Shown here in pieces: positions 34,206-43,981 of a stretch of 64,000 nt of DNA. The stretch is from Arthrobacter gengyunqii (GTDB taxonomy: Bacteria > Actinomycetota > Actinomycetes > Actinomycetales > Micrococcaceae). Every line of letters begins with the position of its first letter. The first letter of the stretch is position 1. Location of the stretch: contig NZ_CP095461.1 of the NCBI RefSeq assembly GCF_023022985.1, positions 3,224,001 to 3,288,000 on the forward strand, in the 5' to 3' direction. A program made the position numbers and the translations under genes. The notes beneath the pieces were generated by a model. It was not told where the DNA came from. It saw only the letters and a list, made by a program, of their open reading frames with translations, and made no database searches.

Positions 34206-34883
34206 ATGGATATCGAGGTACTGCGCCGTGCGCCACTGTTCGCCTCATTGGGAGACGACGTCTTCGCAGCTCTGACCGACGAGCTGACCGAGGTCGACCT
34301 TTCGCGCGGCGCATCAGTTTTCCGCGAGGGTGACCAGGGCGACCAGCTGTATTTCATCGTGTCCGGAAAGATTAAGCTGGGCCGCTCGGCACCCGACGGC
34401 CGCGAGAACCTGCTGGCCATCCTCGGCCCGGGCGAGCTCTTCGGCGAGATGGCACTGTTCGATCCGAGCCCCCGCAACGCCACCGCCACCGCGGTGTCGG
34501 AAACCCGCCTGGCGGGACTGCGGCACGACAACCTGAAGGCGCTGCTGGAAACGCGCCCGGAGGTGTCGGTGCAGCTGCTGCAGGCCCTGGCCCGCCGCCT
34601 GCGCCGCACCAACGAGTCCCTTGCGGACCTGGTCTTCTCGGACGTTCCCGGCCGCGTTGCCAAGGCGCTGCTGGATCTGGCGGACCGCTTCGGCCGCCCC
34701 GCAACTGACGGCATCCTGGTGGCGCATGAGCTGACCCAGGAAGAGCTGGCCCAGCTGGTCGGCGCGTCCCGTGAAACGGTGAACAAGGCCCTGGCCGAGT
34801 TCGTCCAGCGCGGCTGGCTGCGCCTGGAAGCCCGCGCCGTCGTCATTTTGGACGTGCAGCGGCTGCGCCAGCGCTCCCGCTAG
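34206..34883 (+). CDS. Crp/Fnr-family regulator, GlxR-like
   Basis: 225 aa. The cyclic-nucleotide domain carries the phosphate-binding cassette GELFGEMALFDPSPRNATAT (76-95, with E81 and R90). A C-terminal winged HTH (LTQEELAQLVGASRETVNKA, about 176-195) precedes GWLRLEARAVVILD. It is the actinobacterial cAMP-responsive global regulator type. ACAGGAGA precedes the ATG. An intrinsic terminator follows at 34908. Likely targets inside this window are acs and possibly itself. Confidence 0.93.
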   Translation: MDIEVLRRAPLFASLGDDVFAALTDELTEVDLSRGASVFREGDQGDQLYFIVSGKIKLGRSAPDGRENLLAILGPGELFGEMALFDPSPRNATATAVSETRLAGLRHDNLKALLETRPEVSVQLLQALARRLRRTNESLADLVFSDVPGRVAKALLDLADRFGRPATDGILVAHELTQEELAQLVGASRETVNKALAEFVQRGWLRLEARAVVILDVQRLRQRSR

Positions 34884-34907
34884 GTCTTTTCGAACCGCCT
34901 GACAGCG

Positions 34908-34951
34908 AACGACGGCGCCGCTCCCCTTACCGGGGGCGGCGCCGTCGTTTT
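34908..34951 (+). terminator. intrinsic terminator of crp
   Basis: A 14-bp perfect stem (34908-34921 with 34936-34949, arm AACGACGGCGCCGC) with a 14-nt loop whose CCCC/GGGG may also pair, followed by TTTT. Confidence 0.85.
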
Positions 34952-34988
34952 CGGTTGGACGTCGTTTGCGTTCAGGGGCGTGCAGGAG

Positions 34989-35900
34989 TCAGCGCCCGTG
35001 CTGGGCCGAGCCTTCCCCGGCGCCGCTGAGCGAAACGGACAGCCAGTACCCGCCGTCTGCCTGCACCAGTTCGGGCCGGAAGACAGCCGCCGGGCGGCGG
35101 GACGCCAGGTAGGCAATGCATCCCCGGGCACCGGCCAGCTTTTCCAGCACCAGTTCCACCGGAGGCACCGTAAGTTCAGAGAGGGTGAGCCCGGTGGTGT
35201 CCGGGAGCCCGATCTCATCGCCCAGGGCCGTGGTGTTGCGTGCTGCTATTTCCTCCGCGGCCGAGCGCCACTGCCCCCAGCTCCCCTTGCCCTCCAGCAG
35301 CGAGGCCTCCTGCCCCATGGGCTGAACGACGGCAAAGTAACGGGTATCGAAGCGGCGCAGCGCAAAATCTGCTGTTTGCCAGTTGGACAGCGGCCGGAGC
35401 AGATCCGTGCGCAGGCCCAGGCCCCGCCGTGCCAGCAGCTCCGGAAAGGACTTGTCCCCCGCGGCAATCGCAGCCCGCGCGGCCATCCATTCCGGCCCGC
35501 GGTTGCCTTCCAGCAGCGTCGACTCATCCGGTCCCGCCAGCAGGATGCCGGTTTCTTCGAAGAGTTCCCGGATGGCGGCCACCACGTGCCGCCGTGCCAG
35601 CCGGGGGTCGTCGACGCCCAGGGACTTGGCCCACGCCGCCGGAGTCGGCCCGAACCAGGTGACGGGGTCGTCATCCACGGCGTCTATGCTGCCGCCGGGA
35701 AACGCCACCCTGCCCAGCGGAGACTCGCCGCGCCGGTAGGCCAGATAGGTCTCGGCGCCGCGCGGAGCGTCCCGCACCAGCACCACGGAGGATGCGAGGC
35801 GGGGTTTGCGCGGTGCCCGGTCACCGTGTTCAAACCAGCTCTCCGCGGCTCCCCGAAGATACGGGGGAACCGGGAAAAGCCGTACTGATGAATTAGGCAA
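34989..35900 (-). CDS. Nudix hydrolase (long form)
   Basis: 303 aa. An N-terminal Nudix domain has GRVAFPGGSID and, after an insert of about 25 residues, the box REL-FEETG (VVAAIRELFEETGILLAG), with intact E-residues. The C-terminal ~120 residues are a separate domain (LPDTTGLTLSELTVPPVELV) of the type found in mammalian NUDT19/RP2-like enzymes. The substrate is unknown; a CoA ester is possible. The only upstream start is TTG at 35900, inside the end of the RidA gene (8-nt overlap), so it is the last gene of a DUF4177-RidA-Nudix operon. Confidence 0.85.
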   Translation of the reverse strand: MPNSSVRLFPVPPYLRGAAESWFEHGDRAPRKPRLASSVVLVRDAPRGAETYLAYRRGESPLGRVAFPGGSIDAVDDDPVTWFGPTPAAWAKSLGVDDPRLARRHVVAAIRELFEETGILLAGPDESTLLEGNRGPEWMAARAAIAAGDKSFPELLARRGLGLRTDLLRPLSNWQTADFALRRFDTRYFAVVQPMGQEASLLEGKGSWGQWRSAAEEIAARNTTALGDEIGLPDTTGLTLSELTVPPVELVLEKLAGARGCIAYLASRRPAAVFRPELVQADGGYWLSVSLSGAGEGSAQHGR

Positions 35901-36375
35901 ATTCAGCGATCACTTCTACTTCGACGGGGGAATCGAGCGGCAGCACGGCCACCCCGACGGCGGAGCGGGCATGTGCTCCCGCCTCACCGAAGACCTTCCC
36001 CAGCAGTTCCGATGCACCGTTGATGACGGCAGGCTGTCCGGTAAAGGACGGATCCGATGCCACGAAGCCCACCACCTTGACGATGCGGCTGATGCGGTCC
36101 AAATCACCGATCTGGGCCTTGATGGCAGCCAGCGCATTCACGGCACAGGTTGCGGCGTATCCCGCTGCGTCCTCGGCCGGCACTTCCGCGCCAACTTTGC
36201 CGGCAGCGGGCAACACGCCGGAGACGAAGGGCAGTTGCCCGGAGGTGTAAACGTAGTTGCCGGTGACCACTGCGGGCACATAGGCAGCCACGGGCGCTGC
36301 GACGTCGGGCAGTTCCACGCCCAGCTCCGCCAGCCTCCGCTCAACGGCAGAAACAGCGCCGTCCCGCTCGGTCAC
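35893..36375 (-). CDS. RidA-family protein
   Basis: 160 aa, YjgF/YER057c/UK114 fold: VVTGNYVYTSGQLPFVSG near the N-terminus, and the C-terminal HARSAVGVAVLPLDSPVEVE with the conserved R-x-x-x-x-x-x-LP pattern. RidA members hydrolyse reactive enamine/imine intermediates; this longer subgroup (about 155 aa) has an uncertain substrate. The start is GTG at 36375, overlapping the DUF4177 stop as GTGA. Confidence 0.88.
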   Translation of the reverse strand: MTERDGAVSAVERRLAELGVELPDVAAPVAAYVPAVVTGNYVYTSGQLPFVSGVLPAAGKVGAEVPAEDAAGYAATCAVNALAAIKAQIGDLDRISRIVKVVGFVASDPSFTGQPAVINGASELLGKVFGEAGAHARSAVGVAVLPLDSPVEVEVIAEFA

Positions 36376-36530
36376 TGCGACTTCTCGCGCTTCATGTAGG
36401 CCACGGCACCCGTCCCGTTCGGGGCGGGCGTGATCTGGACGAGTTCCCAACCTTCTTCACCGTGCATGTTAAGGACAGCTCCCGGCGTGTGAAGAGGAAG
36501 CGGCGTTATGAAATATTCCCATTTGCTCAT
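36372..36530 (-). CDS. small DUF4177-type protein
   Basis: 52 aa, starting MSKWEYFITPL, with EEGWELVQITP typical of DUF4177. A small alpha/beta cytosolic protein of unknown function. TAGTCT lies 7 nt before the ATG and there is no Shine-Dalgarno, so it is probably leaderless. It is the first gene of the operon with RidA and Nudix, divergent from ponA with only 37 bp between start codons. Confidence 0.8.
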   Translation of the reverse strand: MSKWEYFITPLPLHTPGAVLNMHGEEGWELVQITPAPNGTGAVAYMKREKSQ

Positions 36531-36537
36531 AATCCAA

Positions 36538-36543
36538 AGACTA
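36538..36543 (-). promoter_or_regulatory. -10 hexamer of leaderless DUF4177 gene
   Basis: TAGTCT on the minus strand, 7 nt before the ATG at 36530. It faces the ponA hexamer 11 bp away. Confidence 0.55.
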
Positions 36544-36554
36544 ACGCGTGCTTG

Positions 36555-36560
36555 TAGACT
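36555..36560 (+). promoter_or_regulatory. -10 hexamer of leaderless ponA
   Basis: TAGACT, 7 nt before the ATG at 36568. No Shine-Dalgarno is present. Confidence 0.55.
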
Positions 36561-36567
36561 GATGCGC

Positions 36568-38811
36568 ATGGCAGCTCGCAAATCTCCCCTCTTTGATACG
36601 GCTACCACCCTCGGCCAGATCGTCGCCTTCTTTGGCGTCAGTGCGCTTTGTGGTGTTTTGGCCGCGGGTCTCCTGGTGCCCGCCGCCGCCGCCGCGGGCA
36701 CAGCCGCGTCCGGATCCATCCAGTTCTTTGATGACCTTCCCTCGGAACTGCAGGCCGGAGCGCTGGCAGAGCCATCCAAGATTTATGCCAATGACGGCTC
36801 CCTCATCGCGACCCTTTATGAGGAGAACCGCCAGCCGATCAAGCTGGATCAGGTGTCCCCCGCCATGATCGATGCGATGCTGGCCATTGAAGACGACCGC
36901 TTCTACGAGCACGGCGGAGTGGACGTACAGGGCGTGATCGGGGCGCTGGCCTCCAACCTCACCTCTGATACGAACCGCGGCGCCTCCACCATCACGCAGC
37001 AGTACGTGAACAGCGTCATCATCGACACCAACCTGCAGAACGACAAAGAGGTGGTGCTCTCCGGCAACAAGGACTACGGAGACAAGCTGCGGGAGATGAA
37101 GCTGGCCATTGCCGTGGAAAAGCAGCTCTCCAAGGACCAGATCCTTGAGGGCTACTTCAACATCGTGCCCTTCAGCGGCACCACCTTCGGTGTCCAGGCC
37201 GCCGCCAAGTACTTCTTCAACGTAGATGCCTCCCAGCTGAACATCCCGCAGGCAGCCCTGCTGGCCGGCGTCGTCAACGGTCCTTCCGTCTACAGCCCCA
37301 CGGGGAACCCGGAACTGTCCCTGCAACGGCGGAACGTTGTCATCCGCGCCATGCTCGACAAGGGACGGATCACGCAGGAAGAGCACGACGCCGCCGTCGC
37401 CACCGATCTGGGCCTGAACCTCACACCGGTCCCCAGCAACTGCACCGGCGCTGTTCAGGCGCCTTATTTCTGCGACTACGTCATGCACCTGGTTCTCAAC
37501 GACGAGAGGTACGGCGCCACCACTGAAGACCGGCAGAAGCTGCTCTACCGCGGCGGCCTGACCATCAACACCACCCTGGATCCGGAGATCCAGAATGCCG
37601 CGCAGACCGCCGTCAATGAGACCGCGAATCCGGACACGACGGACCCCGAGATTGGCCACTCCATGGTGTCAATGGAACCCAAGACCGGAAAGATCCTCTC
37701 CATGGCGCAGAACACGCGCTACACGCCTGAACAAGGCGCCGGCAACTCGGTGCTGAACTTCAACGTGGACGTGAACCAGGACGGCGACCCCAACAAGCCG
37801 CTGGGCGGCATGGGTGGTTTCCAGCCGGGCTCGACCTACAAGCCTTTCACCGTGGCCGCCTGGCTGGATGCAGGAAAAACCCTCAACACCACGCTGAACG
37901 GCAGCAAGCGCACCTACCCGGCGGGCTATACCTGGAACGCCAGCTGCTGGCCCGGGGGACGGTACGGCATTCCGGAGGCCTGGACGCCGATCAACTACGG
38001 CGACACCAATTACAAGAACACCACGGTGATTGACGGCCTGGCGAACTCCCTGAACACCATCACCATGGCCGAGATCAACCAGCTGGATCTCTGCAAGTTC
38101 CAGGAGATGGCTTTCGCTTCGGGTATCCACAACGGCAAGAGCTCCAGCGGCCAGAACGAACCGCTTGAGTCCATTCCGCCAGCGTCCTTCGGCGGCGGCG
38201 GCGACGCCTCCCCGCTGGCCATGGCCACCGGCTTTGCCACGTTTGCGGCCGAGGGCCTCAAATGCGAACCGCGCGCCCTGGAATCGGTGACGGCAGCGGA
38301 CGGACGGACGTTCGAGGTACCTGCCCAAGAGTGCACGCAGGTCATGAAGAAGGAAGTTGCCCAGGGCGTCAACGCAGCCACGCAGCAGGTCATGACCAAG
38401 GGCTCCGGCTACTACCTGCAGAACGGCAAGCCCGTGGCCGGCAAGACCGGAACCAACGACTTCCGGTCCCAGACCTGGTTCATGGGCTACACCACGGGCA
38501 TGGTCACCGCTTCCTGGCTGGGCAACCACGTCTGGGGCAACGAGCAGGGCTCAATGGAGGGCAAGCAGATCGGCGGGCAGGTCTATCCCGAGATTGACGG
38601 CTCGAAGATAGCCGGCCCGTCCTGGAAGAACTTCATCGACCGGATCCCCGACCAGTACGAGGCCAACCCGTTCACCGCGCCGCCGGCCTCGATCATGGGC
38701 ACCGTGGCTGCGCCGCCGAAGCCTGCTCCCGCACCGGCTGCACCTGCTGCCGATCAGGACAAGGACAACGGCGGCGGCCAGGGCGAGGACAAAAAGAACG
38801 ACGGCGACTAA
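36568..38811 (+). CDS. class A penicillin-binding protein
   Basis: 747 aa bifunctional peptidoglycan synthase. One membrane anchor (about 15-45), a glycosyltransferase GT51 domain with catalytic E108 in AIEDDRFYEHGGVD and later RGASTITQQYVNS, then a transpeptidase domain with S422-T-Y-K425, S494-L-N496 and K626-T-G-T. The C-terminus is a Pro/Ala then Asp/Lys-rich tail (KDNGGGQGEDKKNDGD), probably outside the cell. The start is ATG 36568 (or 36562); the longer reading from 36508 would overlap the DUF4177 gene. The metallophosphoesterase gene starts 2 nt after it. Confidence 0.95.
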   Translation: MAARKSPLFDTATTLGQIVAFFGVSALCGVLAAGLLVPAAAAAGTAASGSIQFFDDLPSELQAGALAEPSKIYANDGSLIATLYEENRQPIKLDQVSPAMIDAMLAIEDDRFYEHGGVDVQGVIGALASNLTSDTNRGASTITQQYVNSVIIDTNLQNDKEVVLSGNKDYGDKLREMKLAIAVEKQLSKDQILEGYFNIVPFSGTTFGVQAAAKYFFNVDASQLNIPQAALLAGVVNGPSVYSPTGNPELSLQRRNVVIRAMLDKGRITQEEHDAAVATDLGLNLTPVPSNCTGAVQAPYFCDYVMHLVLNDERYGATTEDRQKLLYRGGLTINTTLDPEIQNAAQTAVNETANPDTTDPEIGHSMVSMEPKTGKILSMAQNTRYTPEQGAGNSVLNFNVDVNQDGDPNKPLGGMGGFQPGSTYKPFTVAAWLDAGKTLNTTLNGSKRTYPAGYTWNASCWPGGRYGIPEAWTPINYGDTNYKNTTVIDGLANSLNTITMAEINQLDLCKFQEMAFASGIHNGKSSSGQNEPLESIPPASFGGGGDASPLAMATGFATFAAEGLKCEPRALESVTAADGRTFEVPAQECTQVMKKEVAQGVNAATQQVMTKGSGYYLQNGKPVAGKTGTNDFRSQTWFMGYTTGMVTASWLGNHVWGNEQGSMEGKQIGGQVYPEIDGSKIAGPSWKNFIDRIPDQYEANPFTAPPASIMGTVAAPPKPAPAPAAPAADQDKDNGGGQGEDKKNDGD

Positions 38812-38813
38812 CG

Positions 38814-39746
38814 GTGGCTGCTTCTTCCTTGAATTCCGCCCTGCGTTCCGCTGCCTGGATCGCCGGCGGCACTGCCGGTGCCGGTGCGGCGGCGCTGGCC
38901 TATGCATCGCTGATTGAACGCAACCTCTTTGGTGTCCGCGAGGAGACGGTGGCGATCCTCCCTCCGGGCAGCGCCCCGCTGCGCGTGCTGCACCTGTCGG
39001 ACATCCACTTTGTGCCCAACCAGAACATCAAGGTGCGGTGGCTACAGTCGCTGGCCGAGTTGGAACCGGACCTGGTGGTCAACACCGGCGACAACCTGAG
39101 CCATGTGGACGCTGTTCCGCCGCTTCTGGAAGCACTCAAGCCGCTGCTGCGTTTCCCCGGCGTGTACGTTCCGGGGTCCAATGACTACTACGGTCCCCGG
39201 GCGAAGAACCCGCTGACCTATTTCACCGGCCCTTCCAAGATCACCAAGGAGCCGCCGGCGCTGCCCTTCGGCGAACTCTTCGGCGCATTCGAGGACGCGG
39301 GCTGGACCGGTCTCACCAACCGCAGGGACTCCAAGGAGCTGGGCGGAGTCCGCTTCGATTTCTCCGGGGTGGATGATCCGCATCTGGACCGCGATGTTTA
39401 CCCCGGGTTTCCGGAGCCCGGTTCCGGCACAGGTCTTCCGGCAGTGCGGGTGGGCGTCGCCCATGCTCCGTACCAGCGGGTGCTCAATTACTTCACCGAC
39501 GGCGGCGCCGAGCTGATTCTGGCGGGCCATACCCACGGCGGCCAGGTCTGCATACCGTTCTACGGCGCGTTGGTCAGCAACTGCGACCTGCCCACCCGGC
39601 TAGCGAAGGGCCTCGCCGTCTGGGAGCACAATGGGAAGCGGGTCCCCATGAACGTTTCGGCCGGCATCGGGACCTCCCGCTTTGCCCCCATCCGGTTCGC
39701 CTGCCGCCCCGAGGCTGTCCTGCTGACGCTGACGCCTCGGCCGTAG
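38814..39746 (+). CDS. membrane-anchored metallophosphoesterase
   Basis: 310 aa. An N-terminal hydrophobic helix (WIAGGTAGAGAAALAYASLI) anchors a calcineurin-like domain: LHLSDIHFVPN, VVNTGDNL, PGSNDYYG (in place of GNHD), VAHAPYQRV and AGHTHGGQ supply the two-metal site. The family includes cell-envelope phosphodiesterases; the substrate is unknown. The start is GTG at 38814, 2 nt after the ponA stop, so it is co-translated with the PBP, suggesting an envelope role. Confidence 0.9.
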   Translation: MAASSLNSALRSAAWIAGGTAGAGAAALAYASLIERNLFGVREETVAILPPGSAPLRVLHLSDIHFVPNQNIKVRWLQSLAELEPDLVVNTGDNLSHVDAVPPLLEALKPLLRFPGVYVPGSNDYYGPRAKNPLTYFTGPSKITKEPPALPFGELFGAFEDAGWTGLTNRRDSKELGGVRFDFSGVDDPHLDRDVYPGFPEPGSGTGLPAVRVGVAHAPYQRVLNYFTDGGAELILAGHTHGGQVCIPFYGALVSNCDLPTRLAKGLAVWEHNGKRVPMNVSAGIGTSRFAPIRFACRPEAVLLTLTPRP

Positions 39747-39914
39747 TTCCTTCCCCGGTTCGTCCCGGCACAGCCATCGAGTGCTGAGCTTGTGCCCCTT
39801 TGCCCTGCCAAACTCCGGATTCCCATCGATTCTCCCCTCTCAGTGGGCTTAGGATTGAGCCTCAAAGGGACACTCTGCTTGTTGCAGCACCCTCCACCCG
39901 CTCAAGAAGGTTCC

Positions 39915-41792
39915 ATGCCTGCGCAGACAACCCTGTGGCAATCCCTTGCACGGCTCTATCCGCATTTGCGGCCCATCCTCCCCCGCTTAATTCTCGGATT
40001 GTTCTGCGCCCTCGGTGCCAGCCTGATGGCCCTGGCCATTCCCCAGGTCTTCCGCGTGCTGATCAACACCTCGCTGAGCCCCGGCGGATCCACTGCCGCT
40101 GTGTGGGGAGCGGCCGGCGTCGTTCTGGGTTTGGGCATCCTCGAAGCAGGCTTCATTGCCCTGCGCCGCCAGTTCGTCATCGCACCGGCCACCACGGTGG
40201 AAACCCGGATGCGCACCTCGTTCTACCGGCATTTGCAGGACCTCGCCGTCTCCTTCCACGACCGCTGGGGCAGCGGACAGCTGCTTTCGCGGGCGATGAG
40301 CGACTTGAACCTGGTCCGCCGCTGGATGGCGTTCGGTGCCATCATGCTGGTGGTCACGGCGCTGACCGTGGTGGTTGGCTTCACCATCATGCTGTTCACG
40401 AGTTGGGTGCTGGCGCTGATCTTCATGGCTGCAGCCGTTCCAATCGTGATTTACGGCTACCGCTTCAACCGTTTTTACCGGCAGGTGTCCCGCCAGAGCC
40501 AGGACCAAACCGGAGATCTGGCCACCACGGTGGAGGAATCCGTCCACGGCATTCGTGTCCTGAAAGCCTTCGGCCGCAGCCGCGAGGCCCTGGATTCGTT
40601 CGAGGAACAGGCCCAGGAACTGCGGGAAACCGAAGTGTCGAAGGCAAATTCCCTGGCAAAGTTCTCCCTCGTGGTGACGCTGCTGCCCGAAGCCGCCCTC
40701 GCCGTCGCCCTTGTGGTGGGAATCATTGCGGTGGCGGACGGCAACCTCAGCATCGGCTCATTGGTTGCCTTCTTTGCCACTGCCGCCGTCGTCGCAGGGC
40801 CGGTGGAAGCCGTGGGCCCGCTGCTGTCCATGACCCTGACCGCCAAAACCGCAATTGACCGCCATTACGAGGTCATGGACGCGCAGTCCTCCATTCAAAG
40901 CCCGCAACGGCCGGTGCACCTGAACGATGTGCGCGGGGAGCTGGTGTTCGACGACGTCCATTTCGCCTACCCGGACACCAAAGAAGGCACGAGAAACCTG
41001 ATCGACGGCGTGACCCTGTGTCTGCGGCCCGGCGAGACCATGGCGCTGGTGGGCGTGACCGGCAGCGGAAAATCCACCCTGCTGCAGCTGGTCCCCCGGT
41101 TGTTCGACGTCACCGGCGGTTCCATCCGGATCGACGGCACTGATCTTCGCCAGCTGGATCTGGAAGAACTGCGCACCATCGTGGCTGTGGCCTTTGAAGA
41201 CACGACCCTGTTCTCCAGCTCGGTCCGCGACAACGTGCTGCTCGGCGCCGAACCGGCAAGCTCCGCCGAAGCGGATCAGCTTCTGGCACAGGCCCTGGAC
41301 GTGGCGCAGGCCGACTTTGTGTACTCGCTGCCCGAAGGCACCGACACCCTCATCGGCGAGGAGGGATTGAGTCTGTCAGGCGGGCAGCGCCAGCGCGTCG
41401 CCCTCGCCCGGGCCATCGCCGCACGGCCCACGGTGCTGATCATGGACGATCCGCTCTCGGCACTGGATGTGCGCACCGAGGAACTGGTGGAAGGCCGGCT
41501 GCGCGAGGTGCTCGCGGACACCACCACACTGGTGGTTGCGCACCGTCCGTCAACCGTTTCCCTCGCCGACCGCGTGGCCCTGATGGAGGACGGACGCATC
41601 AGTGCCGTCGGCACGCACGCCGAACTCCTAGCCGGCAACGACCACTACCGGTACGTGATTGCCAGCCTGCCCACGGAACCCGAAGACCTGGACAGTCCAC
41701 TCGAGGACGGCCCGCTGCCCGCGGACGCAGCCGACGACGCAGCGGGTGCCCTCGAGGCACCGCGCCTGGACGATGAGGAGATCATCCGATGA
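39915..41792 (+). CDS. ABC exporter half, degenerate-site subunit
   Basis: 625 aa, six membrane helices followed by an ATPase domain. Walker A GVTGSGKS (380-387), signature LSGGQ (487-491), Walker B VLIMDD (511-512): the catalytic glutamate is replaced by aspartate D512. With the partner this makes the degenerate ATP site of a heterodimeric type IV exporter such as TM287/288 or BmrCD. The transported compound is unknown. AGAAGG precedes the ATG. It overlaps the next gene by 4 nt (ATGA). An acidic tail ends the protein. Confidence 0.93.
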   Translation: MPAQTTLWQSLARLYPHLRPILPRLILGLFCALGASLMALAIPQVFRVLINTSLSPGGSTAAVWGAAGVVLGLGILEAGFIALRRQFVIAPATTVETRMRTSFYRHLQDLAVSFHDRWGSGQLLSRAMSDLNLVRRWMAFGAIMLVVTALTVVVGFTIMLFTSWVLALIFMAAAVPIVIYGYRFNRFYRQVSRQSQDQTGDLATTVEESVHGIRVLKAFGRSREALDSFEEQAQELRETEVSKANSLAKFSLVVTLLPEAALAVALVVGIIAVADGNLSIGSLVAFFATAAVVAGPVEAVGPLLSMTLTAKTAIDRHYEVMDAQSSIQSPQRPVHLNDVRGELVFDDVHFAYPDTKEGTRNLIDGVTLCLRPGETMALVGVTGSGKSTLLQLVPRLFDVTGGSIRIDGTDLRQLDLEELRTIVAVAFEDTTLFSSSVRDNVLLGAEPASSAEADQLLAQALDVAQADFVYSLPEGTDTLIGEEGLSLSGGQRQRVALARAIAARPTVLIMDDPLSALDVRTEELVEGRLREVLADTTTLVVAHRPSTVSLADRVALMEDGRISAVGTHAELLAGNDHYRYVIASLPTEPEDLDSPLEDGPLPADAADDAAGALEAPRLDDEEIIR

Positions 41793-43690
41793 GCCGCTTC
41801 ACCGTCCGCCGCGGCGCCGAAGATTCCGTCCAGCCCCGCAAGCCCTCGAAGCCGGGCAGGGGCGCCGATCCAAACTACGACGCCTCCGCCCGCCTGGGCA
41901 CCGCCGGCGAGGACGCCGTCCACCTGGGCAGGGAAGAAAACCTCGCCGTCCGCCGCCGATCACTGGCCCTGCTGGGCTCCCTGATCCGACCCAACCGCGG
42001 ACGCTTCATCGGCACGGTGCTGCTGGTGGTCTTCTCCCAGGCAGCGCGCGTGGCCGGACCGGCCATCATTGCGTACGGCATCGACCACGCTCTGCCGGAT
42101 CTGCAGGCGGGCAACAGCCTGCCGCTGATCCTTTCCGGAGTGGCGTACCTGCTGGCGGCCCTGCTGGCAGCAGGGCTGACCGCGGGTTATGTCCGCGCCA
42201 CCGCCCTGCTCAGCCAGGCCATGCTGCTGGACCTGCGGCTGCGGGTCTTCCGGCACACCCAGCGCCTGAGCCTGGAGTTCCACGAGAAGTACACCTCCGG
42301 GCGGATCATTTCGCGGCAGACCTCCGATCTGGAAGCGCTGCGCGAACTGCTGGACTCCGGCGTCAGCTCCCTCGCATCCGGCGCGATGTACATGCTGTTC
42401 ACCGCCGTGAGCATCTTCCTGCTGGACTGGCGCACCGGACTGCTGATGCTGGTGGCCTTCGTTCCGATGTACCTGCTGACCCGCTGGTACCAGAAACGCT
42501 CCCAGCTGGCCTACCGCGCCTCCCGGGTCACCTCCGCGAAGCTGATTGTGCACTTCATCGAAACCATGACCGGCATCCGGGCGGTCAAGGCCTTCCGCCG
42601 CGAAAAGGTCAACGCCGAGAAGTACGACGAGCTGGCCGAGGATTACCGCGTAGCCACCGTCCGCTCCATCAACCTCAACGGCATCTTCCAGCCCGGGCTG
42701 GTGCTGATCGGCAACGCCACCGTGGCCGTGGTGCTTCTGGCGGGCGGCTTCCGGGTGCTCGACGGCGGCCTGGAGGTGGGTGCCCTGCTGGCGCTGCTGC
42801 TGTACTCCAAGCGCTTCTTCCAGCCGGTGGACCAGATGGCCATGTTCTACAACTCGTTCCAGTCCGCCTCGGCGGCGCTGGAAAAGGTTTCCGGCCTGCT
42901 GGAGGAAGTGCCCACCGTGCGCCCGCCGAAGCATCCGGTGGAGCTGGAGCATGCCAAGGGCGACATCCGGTTCGACGGCGTGGAATTCCGCTACGGCGGC
43001 GGCCCGGTGATCCTGCCGCAAATGGACCTGCACATTCCCGCCGGCCAGACCGTGGCCCTGGTGGGACAGACCGGCGCCGGCAAGTCCACCCTCGCCAAAC
43101 TGATCGCCCGTTTCTACGACCCGTCACAGGGGTCCGTGCTGCTCGACGGCGTGGATCTGCGGAGCCTGACCCAGCGAGACCTTCGCCGCGCCGTGGTCAT
43201 GGTGACGCAGGAAGCGTTCCTGTTCAGCGGCTCGGTGGCGGACAACATCGCCCTCGGCAAGCCCGAAGCCACCCGAGCGGAGATCGTTGCGTCCGCGAAG
43301 GCGGTGGGCGCGCACGAGTTCATCGAAGCCCTGCCGGAAGGTTATGACACCGATGTGAACAAACGCGGCGGCAGGGTCTCCGCCGGACAGCGCCAGCTGA
43401 TCAGCTTTGCCCGGGCCTTCCTGGCCGATCCCGCGGTGCTGATCCTGGACGAGGCCACCTCGTCGCTGGACATCCCCAGCGAACGGTTGGTCCAACACGG
43501 GCTGAAGACCTTGCTCGGCAACCGGACGGCGCTGATCATCGCGCACCGGCTGTCCACCGTGGAGATCGCCGACCGGGTACTGGTCATGCACGCCGGCGAA
43601 GTGGTGGAGGACGGCACCCCCGCCGAGCTCACCGGCGGCACCGGCCGGTTTGCCAAGCTGCAGGCCGCCTGGCAGGAGTCCCTGGTGTAG
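41789..43690 (+). CDS. ABC exporter half, catalytic-site subunit
   Basis: 633 aa. A ~55-residue polar N-terminal extension precedes six helices and an ATPase domain with Walker A GQTGAGKS (426-433), a weakened signature VSAGQ (530-534) and a normal Walker B with catalytic E555 ([11 protein letters not shown]). The exact complementarity with the preceding subunit (D512 + LSGGQ there, E555 + VSAGQ here) shows they form one heterodimer with one active and one degenerate site. Confidence 0.94.
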   Translation: MSRFTVRRGAEDSVQPRKPSKPGRGADPNYDASARLGTAGEDAVHLGREENLAVRRRSLALLGSLIRPNRGRFIGTVLLVVFSQAARVAGPAIIAYGIDHALPDLQAGNSLPLILSGVAYLLAALLAAGLTAGYVRATALLSQAMLLDLRLRVFRHTQRLSLEFHEKYTSGRIISRQTSDLEALRELLDSGVSSLASGAMYMLFTAVSIFLLDWRTGLLMLVAFVPMYLLTRWYQKRSQLAYRASRVTSAKLIVHFIETMTGIRAVKAFRREKVNAEKYDELAEDYRVATVRSINLNGIFQPGLVLIGNATVAVVLLAGGFRVLDGGLEVGALLALLLYSKRFFQPVDQMAMFYNSFQSASAALEKVSGLLEEVPTVRPPKHPVELEHAKGDIRFDGVEFRYGGGPVILPQMDLHIPAGQTVALVGQTGAGKSTLAKLIARFYDPSQGSVLLDGVDLRSLTQRDLRRAVVMVTQEAFLFSGSVADNIALGKPEATRAEIVASAKAVGAHEFIEALPEGYDTDVNKRGGRVSAGQRQLISFARAFLADPAVLILDEATSSLDIPSERLVQHGLKTLLGNRTALIIAHRLSTVEIADRVLVMHAGEVVEDGTPAELTGGTGRFAKLQAAWQESLV

Positions 43691-43730
43691 GACGGGAGTG
43701 CCCGGTTTCGCGGAATCCACGGTGATCGTC

Positions 43731-43736
43731 TACACT
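43731..43736 (+). promoter_or_regulatory. -10 of tRNA-Pro gene
   Basis: TACACT, about 50 nt before the tRNA; the -35 region (around TTTCGC 43706-43711) is weak. Transcription would start near 43743. Confidence 0.45.
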
Positions 43737-43785
43737 TGTAAAGTTGCTTCAGCGGCGGGGAAACCCGGCGAAAAAGCAGTGGTTA

Positions 43786-43862
<77 letters not shown>

Positions 43863-43865
43863 AAC

Positions 43866-43898
43866 AAAAAGAGTCTGTCATTCGGCAGGCTCTTTTTT
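43866..43898 (+). terminator. intrinsic terminator of tRNA-Pro
   Basis: GAGTCTG...CAGGCTC stem (one T-G pair) flanked by AAAAA and TTTTTT; works for the tRNA and possibly in reverse. Confidence 0.85.
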
Positions 43899-43981
43899 GT
43901 TGCCCTTCTCCTCCCGGCACCGAGTACGCTTCAATCCGGCCCCTTTCAGGCCGCACGCTGCTCACCACGGAGGAAACAACC

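Noticed and set aside
39855..39865. TTGAG-C-CTCAA palindrome before the ABC genes as an operator
   Set aside because: Short, asymmetric to any recognised promoter, and no factor known; too weak to list.
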